The notes beneath the pieces are model-generated. The model was not told the DNA's origin. It worked only from the letters and a program-made list of their open reading frames with translations, and ran no database searches. Shown piece after piece: positions 16,089-24,304 of a DNA stretch of 32,061 bases. The stretch is from the IMG/VR virus record IMGVR_UViG_3300017605_000124, positions 1-32,061 of that record; one strand, given 5' to 3'. The first letter of the stretch is position 1. Every line of letters begins with the position of its first letter. Both the position numbers and the translations under genes were made by a program. The stretch is from a virus.

Positions 16089-17306
16089 TTAGAAGCCCGT
16101 CGTGTCCGTGATACCAGTGAGAATGACCTGGCAGTTCCGGCGGCTTGTACCCATGTTCAGGTACCGAGCCAGAACAGCCTCCCAAGCGTCGAAGCCGGTC
16201 ACCCACTTGAGGGTGTTGCCGTCCTCGTCGAGGAAGTGCCAATCCCGTGGCGAGAACACCTTGATGTACTTCTCGGTAAGACAGAAGATCGTACCGAACG
16301 GGGCATCGAGGTCAGCCACGAAGGGGAGATTAACCACCTCAATAGCCGAGAACCCGCCCTTGAAGTCCACCGTATTCACGAAACGGACGTTGTTCGTGAA
16401 GGTGTTATAGAGCGCACGCTGTACGCCGTAGGAACCGACCAGCATACTCGGGTCGCCACCCGCGATGCGAGCGACGTTGCGAGCCTGGACGATGTGATCC
16501 TGGGCGATAGCGCCACCGACAGCGATGCGGAGGTTGTCCCACCACCCGTTGCCAGCCGCGCCCGAGTTGATGCCGCCAACCGTGCCCCCGGCAGAACCGG
16601 AGACAAGGGACTGGAGGCCGTCAATCTCGAACGAGGAACCGTCCGTGGCCGAACGCGACCCTGCCCTCGACACAAAGTGCGAGCCAGAGGTCGTGACCGT
16701 GCCGCCGTCAATGACGATGGAGGGGCCAGCGATGCTGATATCAGTCACGTTGCGGCCAGCCGCGATCACATCCGCGTCACCCGCCGTACCAATATCAACC
16801 ACCATGCCAATGTAAATCTGGCCCTTACGCAGCGGCTCAGCCGAAGCCAGAACCACCGTGTTCGAGGCCGAAGTCACACCACAGGTGGCGATCTTCGCCG
16901 AACCATCACCGTACATCTGACGCGCCAGGTCCTTCTTGAGGTCGTTACGGATGCCGTCAAGCTCGCCCTGGAGCGCCTTGAGGAAAGCACCGGCCTCAGA
17001 AGCCGTCTTCGCCATGGCCGGACCCGTCACGCGGACGCGCCCGTACAGGTATTTCAGGTCGTAAACAGCCTTATCGTACTGCTGCGCCCCGGCTGCGGGC
17101 AGAGCCACATTCTCCGGGACCGCTCCAATACCGCCAGAGCGGAACTTGTGCAGCGGCAGATAGGCCCTATTGCCGAACAACTCCTGATCGCGGGCTTCCA
17201 ACCGCTGAAGCATGAGCACTTCGTTGTTAAGCTGCTCAACTACAGGCGGAAGATAGAAGTCCTTCAGGATGCTCGACAAGGTGCTGATAGATGCACCAAC
17301 AGGCAT
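16089..17306 (-). CDS. Major capsid protein (HK97-fold)
   Basis: The 405-residue protein has features of podovirus capsid proteins. Its N-terminal arm includes ILKDFYLPPVVEQLNNEVLM. GGIGAVPENVALPAAG and LKYLYGRVRVTGPAM form the P-domain start, and LKALQGELDGIRNDLKKDLAR is the spine helix. A beta-rich insertion lies around 135-240. The C-terminal part has TLKWVTGFDAWEAVLARYLNMG. It starts at ATG 17306 with AAGGGAG upstream. It follows the scaffold gene and is bracketed by two stem-loops, which may raise its expression relative to its neighbours. Confidence 0.88.
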   Translation of the reverse strand: MPVGASISTLSSILKDFYLPPVVEQLNNEVLMLQRLEARDQELFGNRAYLPLHKFRSGGIGAVPENVALPAAGAQQYDKAVYDLKYLYGRVRVTGPAMAKTASEAGAFLKALQGELDGIRNDLKKDLARQMYGDGSAKIATCGVTSASNTVVLASAEPLRKGQIYIGMVVDIGTAGDADVIAAGRNVTDISIAGPSIVIDGGTVTTSGSHFVSRAGSRSATDGSSFEIDGLQSLVSGSAGGTVGGINSGAAGNGWWDNLRIAVGGAIAQDHIVQARNVARIAGGDPSMLVGSYGVQRALYNTFTNNVRFVNTVDFKGGFSAIEVVNLPFVADLDAPFGTIFCLTEKYIKVFSPRDWHFLDEDGNTLKWVTGFDAWEAVLARYLNMGTSRRNCQVILTGITDTTGF

Positions 17307-17337
17307 TTGTCGAAATACTCCCTTGAGGTCGAAGTGA

Positions 17338-17357
17338 AAGCGCCGTTATTGGCGCTT
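17338..17357 (-). promoter_or_regulatory. Stem-loop between scaffold and major capsid genes
   Basis: AAGCGCC and GGCGCTT (7 bp) face each other around a 6-base loop in the minus-strand leader of the capsid gene. It starts just past the scaffold stop codon and precedes the capsid ribosome site by about 15 bases. Only a weak pyrimidine tract follows. A processing or translational control element is likely. Confidence 0.5.
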
Positions 17358-17360
17358 CGC

Positions 17361-18230
17361 TTATGAGTCCCCGAGAGCAGCGGCGAGAGCCGCGAGTGCA
17401 GCCTTCTCGACGCCCGGATCATCCAGGCGGTCGAACTTCTGCGGCGTCTGAGCAGAGCCGGTAGTCCCAGGCTGGTTAAGGCCTGCGGGAACTGCCGCCT
17501 TCTGATTCATGTAGGACGCGGCCCAACGATCTTGAAGCTGCTTGTACGCTGTCTCAGCGCGAAGGAGGCTTCCGCCGTGCGCGAATGCGAGTTCGTAGAC
17601 TGCATTCACGTCGTCGTCCGTAAAGTTCGGATTCGACTGGCGAATTGCCATTTCCTCACGCTGTAGTTCAGACATGTACGCTTGCTCCGCACGCAGGGAC
17701 TCTTCCTGCTGACGCCAACTCTTTAGCTCATCAAGCTCTCTGCGGAGAGACTCAGGAACTCCGTACTCATCCTCACCGGAGGGGTCAAACTCGTTGCCCG
17801 ACTGGATTTCGGCAGCAGCCGCGCTAGCCTCGCCCGGAGACATGCCCTGGGCTTCGAGCCAACTCGACAACTGCTGATGAACGAACACGGGGTCCTCTTC
17901 AAGCGCCTTCATAAGCTCTACTCCCCGAACAGCTACCTCGGGATCACCGATGTGCTCGTACATACGAGCAGTCTCGGAAAGCTCCTGCATACGCTTGGTG
18001 AACGCCCCCTGCATGTTTGCGTACTGTGCACGCAACTCAGGCGGAAGGGCATTCGGGTCGATGTTGGAGAAGGAGTCCGGGGCAGGCGGGGCCTGTCCGG
18101 TTGTTCCTGCATCGACCTCAGGGGCTACCTGCTGAGGTGCTTGTTCCCCGCCACCTTCGTTGGGGGTGCTACCCCCGCTGTTGGCGTTGGAGAGTGCTTC
18201 AGCGGCAGCTTCTAGGCTGTCATAGGCCAA
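17361..18230 (-). CDS. Scaffolding protein
   Basis: The 289-residue protein starts at TTG 18230, with AGGAGG about 9 bases before it. It is highly acidic with a disordered Ser/Gly/Pro/Gln N-terminus (NEGGGEQAPQQVAPEVD). A long charged helical section follows (LRRELDELKSWRQQEESLRA). The C-terminus is FDRLDDPGVEKAALAALA. This layout and its place directly upstream of the major capsid gene are typical of phage scaffolds. The scaffold shapes the procapsid, binding capsid subunits through its C-terminus, and then leaves. Confidence 0.8.
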   Translation of the reverse strand: MAYDSLEAAAEALSNANSGGSTPNEGGGEQAPQQVAPEVDAGTTGQAPPAPDSFSNIDPNALPPELRAQYANMQGAFTKRMQELSETARMYEHIGDPEVAVRGVELMKALEEDPVFVHQQLSSWLEAQGMSPGEASAAAAEIQSGNEFDPSGEDEYGVPESLRRELDELKSWRQQEESLRAEQAYMSELQREEMAIRQSNPNFTDDDVNAVYELAFAHGGSLLRAETAYKQLQDRWAASYMNQKAAVPAGLNQPGTTGSAQTPQKFDRLDDPGVEKAALAALAAALGDS

Positions 18231-18248
18231 GAGGGATTGCCTCCTAAA

Positions 18249-18770
18249 TTAGACGGAAAGGGGGAGTGCAAAGGAATCTTGTTCGTCTGCTTGTTCCACA
18301 ACTTCCCCGTCGATGATGTCTTCAGCCCGCTGAGACGCGGACTCAAGAGCGGCCCGGATGTGGGAGCCAATTTGCAGCCCTATTTCCTCCGGGTCCACAT
18401 GGATGTGTACTGCTTCCGAGCGAGAGGTTGCAAGACCCTGCGCCATTCTCACCTTGTCGTCGAGAATCCCGACGAGCGTGGCGAGACTACGAAGGTCCTG
18501 AATCCTCGCGTTGGGAATCAGTTCCTTGATCTTCAAGAGTGCAGCATCGCGTACATGGATACCCTCTTCAACGAAGTTGGATGCGAGAAGAGGCAGAGCG
18601 TCCGACACAACTGCCGGAACGCCCGCCTCCTCCCACTTGTCCTTCCACGATTTGACGGTCATGTAGGGCACGCCCGTATCTCGGTGCGTAGCCTTGATGT
18701 TGCCCTTGTTGATCTCCAGGGCCAGCTTAACTGCCGCCCTGTCCTCGGCTGTGTAGATACGCCGAGCCAA
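18249..18770 (-). CDS. HTH protein, probable terminase small subunit
   Basis: This 173-residue protein starts at TTG 18770 behind GGAGG. The N-terminal 45 residues hold a helix-turn-helix (AAVKLALEINKGNIKATHRDTG, then PYMTVKSWKDKWEE) like those of phage small terminases and related Rha/transposase-type HTH domains. A helical oligomerisation region and a Glu/Asp-rich C-terminal tail follow. No other small-terminase candidate lies near the large subunit. The unusual place between portal and scaffold leaves room for another role, such as a transcription regulator. Confidence 0.55.
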   Translation of the reverse strand: MARRIYTAEDRAAVKLALEINKGNIKATHRDTGVPYMTVKSWKDKWEEAGVPAVVSDALPLLASNFVEEGIHVRDAALLKIKELIPNARIQDLRSLATLVGILDDKVRMAQGLATSRSEAVHIHVDPEEIGLQIGSHIRAALESASQRAEDIIDGEVVEQADEQDSFALPLSV

Positions 18771-18771
18771 C

Positions 18772-21123
18772 TTACCCTCCAGCCGGAGGCTTGGGGGAGA
18801 AGTCGGACTGTTTCGCCTTCTTCTCCGCCAGATCAGCCTTCGCGGTCTGCTCTCGGGTGGTCTGCTGCGCCTGGGCTAGTTCCTGCTGTTGGATCTCCTG
18901 AGAGGTGAGCGGGTCATTACCCGCCTCATCCACGTCAGGCTTGTCCATAGAGTCCGTAACCCACGTTTCCAGCGGCAGTTCCTTCGACTCCTCGGGGGAG
19001 ACTTGGACACCAGCCGAGTTGAGGATCTTCGACTGCACAGTAGGCCCTGCGGTGCTCTTGATCTGCAGGTTGACCTTCGGAGCCTCGGGCTGAGGCTGCG
19101 GCAGCTTGCTGGCTGCTTGTGTAGTCATCTGATAGTGCGTGATGTAGTTCTGCTGAATCTCCGGGTCGAGAGAACCAAACTCCAGGGCGTTGATAAACTG
19201 CCCGTGGACATCCAGATGGATGTCGTGGTTGTCTGCGATCCCCGGCGTCAGGGCTGCCCGCTGCAGAATCCCCTGAACCTCCTGGGGATCTCCAGTGATA
19301 GGCTGTCCTGTCTCCGGGTTCACACCCGTCATTACGGCGTCAATAGCCGCTTTCAGCGCGGTCGGATTGAGAGGCTGCCCCTCGTCGAGCATGTCATGCT
19401 CGCGGTTGGCTTTCTCCTCGTGGACCGCCCACATCTTGGCAAAGGTTTGCATGTCGGCAAGCTCAATGTGCTTGAAGGCCTGCTCCGGCGGGATAACGCC
19501 GAGTTCGACCAACCGTTCAATACGAGCCTGTCGCGCAGCGCGAGTACGGGGAAGCCCGCTACCGACATCCACACGGACAGACACACCCTCCACGTCAGCG
19601 CCTTTAAACCGCTTGACCTGGACGGAGCCGCCCGAACCTTTGATCTGCAAAAGCCGAGGCTCAATGTAGTACTGTTGTGCCAGCTTGAGCATCTGCTCGC
19701 CAGCATCAGCCAGGGCCCTCTCCAGTAGCTTAATCCGTGGAGCAAGTCTGTCAGTCGCCATTTCCTGGAGGAGGTCGATTGCGACCCCGGCCTCTAGGTT
19801 CGGCGGAAGCTGCCCCTCGGTCACCTCCGTGAGATTGAACACGTCGCGCAATCGTGCGCTGATGTCCTGGAGGTGCTCGAATACATAGGGAGGTAGTGCC
19901 GGGAGCTTCTCGACTTCCGGCCTCTGACCGGCAATCGGGTTGTACTCGTACAGCGCCCCCGCCTCCGAGGTGAGTCGGGTTGTCATCGCGCCCACGGGCG
20001 ACCAAATACGAGGCTTGATCGTCAGGTTCTTGTACTGGACAATCTGCGAGATGGTGCGGTTGAGTTCCTTCTGGAGTGGGATGGAGTGCTCCACGTCCGA
20101 GGAATCGTACACCGCGCCAGGAATGCGGATGCCCGAGAACTTGATGAGCGGAAGACTTGTGAAGGGGTACGGCCACGGCCCGTCTTGAAGGATCTGATTC
20201 GGGGACTCGATCCAGGCCACGTAGCGCCCTTGCGGGAGTGCAGCAGTCGGGAGGAAGTACCCGATGTAGACGGGTTTGACTGTGGACTCCGCCGAGTCCT
20301 CCGCATTGGAGAACGGCAACTGCGCATCAGGCGCAGCCGTGGTAGAGTCCGGCTTCACGTCAACTCCCCAACGAGTCTTGATCTCGTCGGGGTCTAGGTT
20401 GTGCGTGCAGATTGCGTACTTACAGTCTGCGAAGGTCTTGGCCGCAGGGTCGAGGTAGACATCAAAGGGAGACATAGCCTCCACCTTGATATCCCCCAGA
20501 TAGACGACCTTCTCGAACTGAGAGGGGTCGATCTGCGCTTTTTGAAGCTGAGCCTTGAACGCATCCTTTTCCGGCCCGTCCGTGATGGGCGTGCCGTCTG
20601 GACGCAGGGTGAAGGTCTGCTGTTTCCCCGCATGGGGGTCCCAATTGATCTTCCAGTAGCCCTGACCCGCGATGATCGACCACAGGAGAGCCTCTTCAAG
20701 AAGCTCGTCTAGATTGAAGTCGTACCACCAGTACTCAAGAAGACGCTCTGCCATTTGAGCGGCCTTGACATCCTGATCGGAGCCGGACGCGGGCGTGGCC
20801 CACATCTGCGGCTTCGTCTTGGTCAGCTTCGCCAGGAGCGAATGAGCCCCCGTCATGATCTGATTGGATACCAGCCTGACGACATGACGCGGCTTCTCAC
20901 CATCGTCTGTCGGCAGGGATTCCAACCGACGTGAAGCTCGGTTGTAGTAGGTGTACTGCCTACCCTTGTAGAAAGCCAGATTCAGCTTCCACTGTTGCTC
21001 TAGCAGGGACCTACCGCGCTTCAACGCATCTAGCTTGCGCTGGAGGTCTTCAGCGGTTTGGAGTTGCGAAATCGACTTTGAGCCGGTTCGCTGTTGCTCC
21101 TGCGCGTCGGCAGGATGCGCCAT
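18772..21123 (-). CDS. Portal protein
   Basis: The 783-residue protein starts at ATG 21123 behind AAAGGGGG. It has an early helical section (LDALKRGRSLLEQQWKLN), then LNLAFYKGRQYTYYNR and VVRLVSNQIMTG. These resemble the clip and wing of podovirus portals. QGYWKINWDP, PLIKFSGIRIPGAVYDSSD and DLLQEMATDRLAPRIK continue the portal pattern. The C-terminal 130 residues are Gln/Ala/Lys-rich (EIQQQELAQAQQ), a coiled-coil barrel-like tail. It forms the 12-subunit ring through which DNA is packed, next to the terminase in both genome order and function. Confidence 0.87.
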   Translation of the reverse strand: MAHPADAQEQQRTGSKSISQLQTAEDLQRKLDALKRGRSLLEQQWKLNLAFYKGRQYTYYNRASRRLESLPTDDGEKPRHVVRLVSNQIMTGAHSLLAKLTKTKPQMWATPASGSDQDVKAAQMAERLLEYWWYDFNLDELLEEALLWSIIAGQGYWKINWDPHAGKQQTFTLRPDGTPITDGPEKDAFKAQLQKAQIDPSQFEKVVYLGDIKVEAMSPFDVYLDPAAKTFADCKYAICTHNLDPDEIKTRWGVDVKPDSTTAAPDAQLPFSNAEDSAESTVKPVYIGYFLPTAALPQGRYVAWIESPNQILQDGPWPYPFTSLPLIKFSGIRIPGAVYDSSDVEHSIPLQKELNRTISQIVQYKNLTIKPRIWSPVGAMTTRLTSEAGALYEYNPIAGQRPEVEKLPALPPYVFEHLQDISARLRDVFNLTEVTEGQLPPNLEAGVAIDLLQEMATDRLAPRIKLLERALADAGEQMLKLAQQYYIEPRLLQIKGSGGSVQVKRFKGADVEGVSVRVDVGSGLPRTRAARQARIERLVELGVIPPEQAFKHIELADMQTFAKMWAVHEEKANREHDMLDEGQPLNPTALKAAIDAVMTGVNPETGQPITGDPQEVQGILQRAALTPGIADNHDIHLDVHGQFINALEFGSLDPEIQQNYITHYQMTTQAASKLPQPQPEAPKVNLQIKSTAGPTVQSKILNSAGVQVSPEESKELPLETWVTDSMDKPDVDEAGNDPLTSQEIQQQELAQAQQTTREQTAKADLAEKKAKQSDFSPKPPAGG

Positions 21124-21156
21124 TTACACCCCCTTTGGAGGCTAGGAAGGGCAGTA

Positions 21157-21498
21157 CTAAGTGGCGATCTCGATTGCGGTGTTCTCGAAACCAGCCGCAG
21201 CCAGGATGTCTTGGTACTCTTTGTTGTCGATGAGCCCCCGGTCGAGCAGGAACTTCGCGTCTTCCTCCTCCTCTGTGTAATACAGGGGGGTGCTGGAGGG
21301 ACGGAAGCTCTGGAGAAGACTGAGTTCCTTGGTGAGGGACTTAATCCGCTCGTCCTTGAGCGCCAATTCTCCTTCGAGTCGGGCAACCTTGACCCAAGCC
21401 TCGGCGAGACGCTCCACTTGCGCCATCGTGTCGATGACATCGGTGAGCCTCTCGATTGTCTTGTCTTGAGTCTCAATAACCTTCTTAACGCCGAACAT
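21157..21498 (-). CDS. Small coiled-coil protein, unknown
   Basis: A 113-residue protein with a long heptad-like helix in residues 1-70 (VIETQDKTIERLTDVIDTM, then LEGELALKDERIKSLTKELS). A C-terminal acidic patch follows (TEEEEDAKFLLDRG). Its ATG overlaps the previous stop as TAATG. It lies between portal and zinc-ribbon genes, perhaps as a small assembly factor. No family recognised. Confidence 0.7.
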   Translation of the reverse strand: MFGVKKVIETQDKTIERLTDVIDTMAQVERLAEAWVKVARLEGELALKDERIKSLTKELSLLQSFRPSSTPLYYTEEEEDAKFLLDRGLIDNKEYQDILAAAGFENTAIEIAT

Positions 21499-21878
21499 TA
21501 GGCCGGGGATTCGTCCTTCTTGGCCTTGGCAGCGGGCTTCGGCTTTGTGCCAGCCTCGCGTACCTTGGGATCAACAGGCCCGGAGGCCAGAAGCGCCTCG
21601 CCAACCTGCTTGGCGCGATCCTCAAGCTCTGAGACGCGAGCGGTAAGCCACTCGTTATCAACCTTCGTGGACTCAACCTCGCTAGGCGACCAATAGCCAT
21701 AGAGCTTAGCTACCGTGTGCGAGCAAGAGTCGCAGACGTACTTGCGCCCGTTCAGATAGGTGGGTCCACCAGGCTCGAATTCGCGCTGTGTATCAACCAC
21801 AGTCTGTCCGTCCGTGGGTGCCATCTCACAAACGAAGCACACTCCCGGCGGAAGGCCGATCTTGTCAACAACCTGCAT
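21498..21878 (-). CDS. Zinc-ribbon protein with Ala/Lys tail
   Basis: The 126-residue protein holds two CxxC pairs: CFVCEMAP near residue 14 and YVCDSCSH near 48. These would form one zinc ribbon. A helix (WLTARVSELEDRAKQVGEALL) and a basic Lys/Ala/Pro tail (KPKPAAKAKKDESPA) follow. ATG 21878 has AAGGAG 7 bases before it. Small zinc ribbons near terminase are common but uncharacterised; DNA or RNA binding is plausible. Confidence 0.7.
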   Translation of the reverse strand: MQVVDKIGLPPGVCFVCEMAPTDGQTVVDTQREFEPGGPTYLNGRKYVCDSCSHTVAKLYGYWSPSEVESTKVDNEWLTARVSELEDRAKQVGEALLASGPVDPKVREAGTKPKPAAKAKKDESPA

Positions 21879-21890
21879 GTAGAGTCTCCT

Positions 21891-23408
21891 TTACCAGTCA
21901 TCGCCGAGGTGCTCGTCCATACCCTCCCACTTCTTACTCCAGGCGCTCTGCGGACGGAGCCGCATCGCAAGTTCATCCATGGAGCCAGCCGGATGGTCAA
22001 CATCCAGCGGTTCGATCATTGAGGGTAGAAGCACACCGGCTGTTCTGAGTGCCAGTTCGACTGCATCCAGGCAGTCGTCTTTAGGGTTCTTGAGTTCGGA
22101 GTCGTAATCGACCCACTCATTGATGAAGTCCACCTGATCCTTGCGAATTCGGATCTTCCCGATCTTGAACCAGGGGGACATTCCCAAGATCCGCTTCCAC
22201 TTCTTGTCCTTGGTGAGGTGGGGGACCACGGGGGGAAAGCCGGACATCTTCCCAACCTGCTGCACGAGTGCCGCCTGGTAAGCGACGGCCTCTACCCCGA
22301 TCAGATCGGGGCGCGGCCACCCGTTCGGGGGCATCAGCCACCACGAATGGATGAGGTCGAGTTGTTCGGAGAAGGGGATTCGTCCCTTGTAGAGGTCGAG
22401 CAGATACGCAATACTGCGTGACTCGTCCACTCCGATCAGCGCCATAGCGAAGTAATCCGCTTTCTCCGAGAGGGAGATTGCCGGGTCTACGCCTATGTAC
22501 GTGCGCAGGGCGACCTTCTTAGTTTCTTTGTCGCGGGGGAGGTCGGCCTCTGTGTAGTAGTGCAGCCAGTCTCCCTGGAGTTCCTTGCCCGCCATGGAAT
22601 CGAAGGACGCCATGTACTCCTGCGCAAACAGCATGGGGTGCATGGTCTTCTTGGCGTATTCCCACTCTTCCTTGGGGAAGTAGGGGTTGTGGATCGACCA
22701 GTACTCTACGCGCCCGATAGCCGGGTCCTTTAGGGCTTCGTCGCTCCAGAAGGTGTCGTAGAACCAGTTTTTTCCTGAGGGGGTGGTAGTGGAAATGAGC
22801 CAGCCGAGCTTGTCCGAAAGTGCCGGTCGAACAACGTTCCAGGCGTCATCAGAAGGTATGAAGGCAGCTTCGTCGATCCAGAGTATGTCCAGTCCAGCGC
22901 CTCGCAGTCCTTCCGGCTCATCAGCCGACTTAAACTGAACGAAAGAGCCATTGCTGAACTCAAACCAACGGTGTCCACGGTTCTCCTTGTAGTCTTTGCC
23001 ATGCTCCAATCCGTGGCGTTCAAGCGCCTCACGGAAGGAGATCAGGGCGGGAAGGGAGGCCGGGTGATCCTTGGCGAGAATCCAGATCCATAGTCCCCGA
23101 TCAGAGTGTTTCCCATGCGCATCCCAATGGAACATGCGCGGGTTTGCCGCGTAACAGGCAACCTCCTCGGCGGCAGACATGGTTTTTCCGCCTCGTCTAC
23201 CGGCCACAAGGTGCCTGAAACGCGCAATACGCCCCGTTTCGGGGTTCTTCATGCTGTGAAAGAGGTCCTGCCAAAGGTGAGGGGCATACCCCTCTTTGCC
23301 GTTGTGTCCCCGTAGGAACCAGGCATATTTGGCCCCGTAGGGCTCAATTAGCTCTGAGTACTGCCGAGCGTCAACGGGAACCCCGTCGTCCGCTTTGTAC
23401 CTAGGCAC
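21891..23408 (-). CDS. Terminase large subunit (ATPase and nuclease)
   Basis: The product is 505 residues from GTG 23408, which overlaps the zinc-ribbon stop as TAGTG and has GAGAGG 8 bases upstream; a longer GTG at 23474 would run through that gene. It carries Walker A AGRRGGKT at residues 69-76 and Walker B LDILWIDEAAF near 165. A coupling motif follows (LISTTTPSGKNW). The C-terminal RNase H-like nuclease acids lie in TYIGVDPAIS, GVEAVAYQ and DDCLDAVEL. The enzyme packs and cuts concatemeric DNA at the portal. The family is clear; its packaging mode (cos, pac or repeat) cannot be told from sequence alone. Confidence 0.92.
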   Translation of the reverse strand: MPRYKADDGVPVDARQYSELIEPYGAKYAWFLRGHNGKEGYAPHLWQDLFHSMKNPETGRIARFRHLVAGRRGGKTMSAAEEVACYAANPRMFHWDAHGKHSDRGLWIWILAKDHPASLPALISFREALERHGLEHGKDYKENRGHRWFEFSNGSFVQFKSADEPEGLRGAGLDILWIDEAAFIPSDDAWNVVRPALSDKLGWLISTTTPSGKNWFYDTFWSDEALKDPAIGRVEYWSIHNPYFPKEEWEYAKKTMHPMLFAQEYMASFDSMAGKELQGDWLHYYTEADLPRDKETKKVALRTYIGVDPAISLSEKADYFAMALIGVDESRSIAYLLDLYKGRIPFSEQLDLIHSWWLMPPNGWPRPDLIGVEAVAYQAALVQQVGKMSGFPPVVPHLTKDKKWKRILGMSPWFKIGKIRIRKDQVDFINEWVDYDSELKNPKDDCLDAVELALRTAGVLLPSMIEPLDVDHPAGSMDELAMRLRPQSAWSKKWEGMDEHLGDDW

Positions 23409-23554
23409 TAGGCAGGCCTCTCGGTGCCACACTTGGGGCACTTCGACCAGTACTTTTCGATCTCTCGCTGACACTTAGGACAGAACCAGTCTTTGAGAGC
23501 GCGAACATAGCGGCGACCGGCTCCCGTCCCGTTTTGGACAAAGACGGAGAGCAT
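23408..23554 (-). CDS. 48-residue zinc-ribbon protein upstream of terminase
   Basis: From ATG 23554, preceded by AGGAGG 3 bases away, the frame reads a short N-terminus (MLSVFVQNGTGAGRR) and then two CxxC pairs (FCPKCQREIEKYWSKCPKCG). This is a compact treble-clef or zinc-ribbon-like fold. It is translated with the terminase by TAGTG overlap. The role is unknown; DNA-end or terminase binding is a guess. Confidence 0.75.
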   Translation of the reverse strand: MLSVFVQNGTGAGRRYVRALKDWFCPKCQREIEKYWSKCPKCGTERPA

Positions 23555-23561
23555 GATCCTC

Positions 23562-23642
23562 CTAGACGGTAATGGTGTGGGTGAGAATGAGAAGGAGCGC
23601 CACAAAGACGGCTCCGAGAACAAAAGCGGTGATAGGCTGCAT
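23562..23642 (-). CDS. 26-residue single-span membrane peptide
   Basis: AGGAGG stands 3 bases before ATG 23642. The frame reads a short start (MQPITAF) and then an unbroken hydrophobic stretch (VLGAVFVALLLIL) ending in THTITV before TAG. It is one membrane helix with no cytoplasmic domain. The strong ribosome site and its close fit between neighbours argue that it is real. Function unknown; a regulatory micro-protein or toxin-like membrane peptide is possible. Confidence 0.6.
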   Translation of the reverse strand: MQPITAFVLGAVFVALLLILTHTITV

Positions 23643-23649
23643 ATTCCTC

Positions 23650-23752
23650 CTCTGTGAGTTGAAAGCCGGGATGAAAGCCGGGTTCCTCTCTCCGGCTATG
23701 CCATGCAGTTCCGTCCACCCGCTGTAACCGCTACGGGCTACAGCCGCATGGC
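23650..23752 (-). ncRNA. Structured untranslated stretch before the terminase block
   Basis: On the minus strand an outer stem GCCATGC/GCATGGC (23752-23746 with 23706-23700) encloses a hairpin with an 8-bp CTGTAGCC/GGTTACAG stem (23743-23736 with 23729-23722). A further hairpin AGCCGG/CCGGCT (23697-23692 with 23681-23676) follows. A 10-bp GAAAGCCGGG repeat occurs at 23661 and 23673 on the plus strand. Such nesting suggests a folded mRNA leader or small RNA. Confidence 0.4.
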
Positions 23753-23793
23753 CCCAATCTGCTCATAGGTACCGACTGAGGGTAAATAGGCAT
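23731..23793 (-). CDS. Possible 20-residue leader peptide
   Basis: GAAGGGGGTG directly precedes ATG 23793. The frame is short and ends at TAG inside the first stem of the structured stretch, reading MPIYPQSVPMSRLGPCGCSP. A translated leader whose stop lies within a hairpin could control its folding. Evidence is only the good ribosome site and position. Confidence 0.25.
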   Translation of the reverse strand: MPIYPQSVPMSRLGPCGCSP

Positions 23794-23805
23794 CACCCCC
23801 TTCAA

Positions 23806-24297
23806 TTAACCTGGCTGCGAACCGATCCAGTGAAGCGCATTGATGGCGCTACATTGCTCGCGGGGGAGCTTGACGCCCCCGGATTTCTTGTTGGTGACCG
23901 TAATGCCCTCCGGCCCCTTACTCAGCATCAGCCCCATACAACGGGGTGTGCCGTGGCCTGTGAGCCAGTAGGCGCAGAAGAAGTCGTTGGGATCACCCAT
24001 CACGCAGATCATGTTGTTGACCCGCTCGGGTGCCCCCGCCTGAATTGCATAGGCGTTGGCTGTTCCCTGTGCTTCTCGGGCAAACTGGAGAGCAGCGGTT
24101 GATCCCTCAGGGCCCTGTGGCTTCGCCACCTGCACTTTTACAGCGGCTTTAGCGACAACAGATTTGGGCCCCGAGGCACCGAGTTGTATAGCGAATGCGA
24201 ACGTGAATGCGACCACGCAGAAGCCCAAAGAGGCGTATGCGATCCCAAAGCGTACCTTCGTGGGTACGGTTGGGAGGTATTTGGTGAGGAACCTCAT
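23806..24297 (-). CDS. Membrane-anchored Cys-containing protein, unknown
   Basis: The 163-residue protein starts at ATG 24297 behind AGGAGG. One hydrophobic segment at about residues 18-40 (IAYASLGFCVVAFTFAFAI) is a signal anchor. The outside part has Cys in MICVMGD, FFCAYWL, PRCMGLM and EQCSAIN, which could form two disulphides. An Ala/Lys/Val linker precedes it. It lies in the virion gene block but looks like a host-membrane protein, possibly for superinfection exclusion or a virion membrane contact. No family recognised. Confidence 0.7.
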   Translation of the reverse strand: MRFLTKYLPTVPTKVRFGIAYASLGFCVVAFTFAFAIQLGASGPKSVVAKAAVKVQVAKPQGPEGSTAALQFAREAQGTANAYAIQAGAPERVNNMICVMGDPNDFFCAYWLTGHGTPRCMGLMLSKGPEGITVTNKKSGGVKLPREQCSAINALHWIGSQPG

Positions 24298-24304
24298 GGG
24301 CCTC

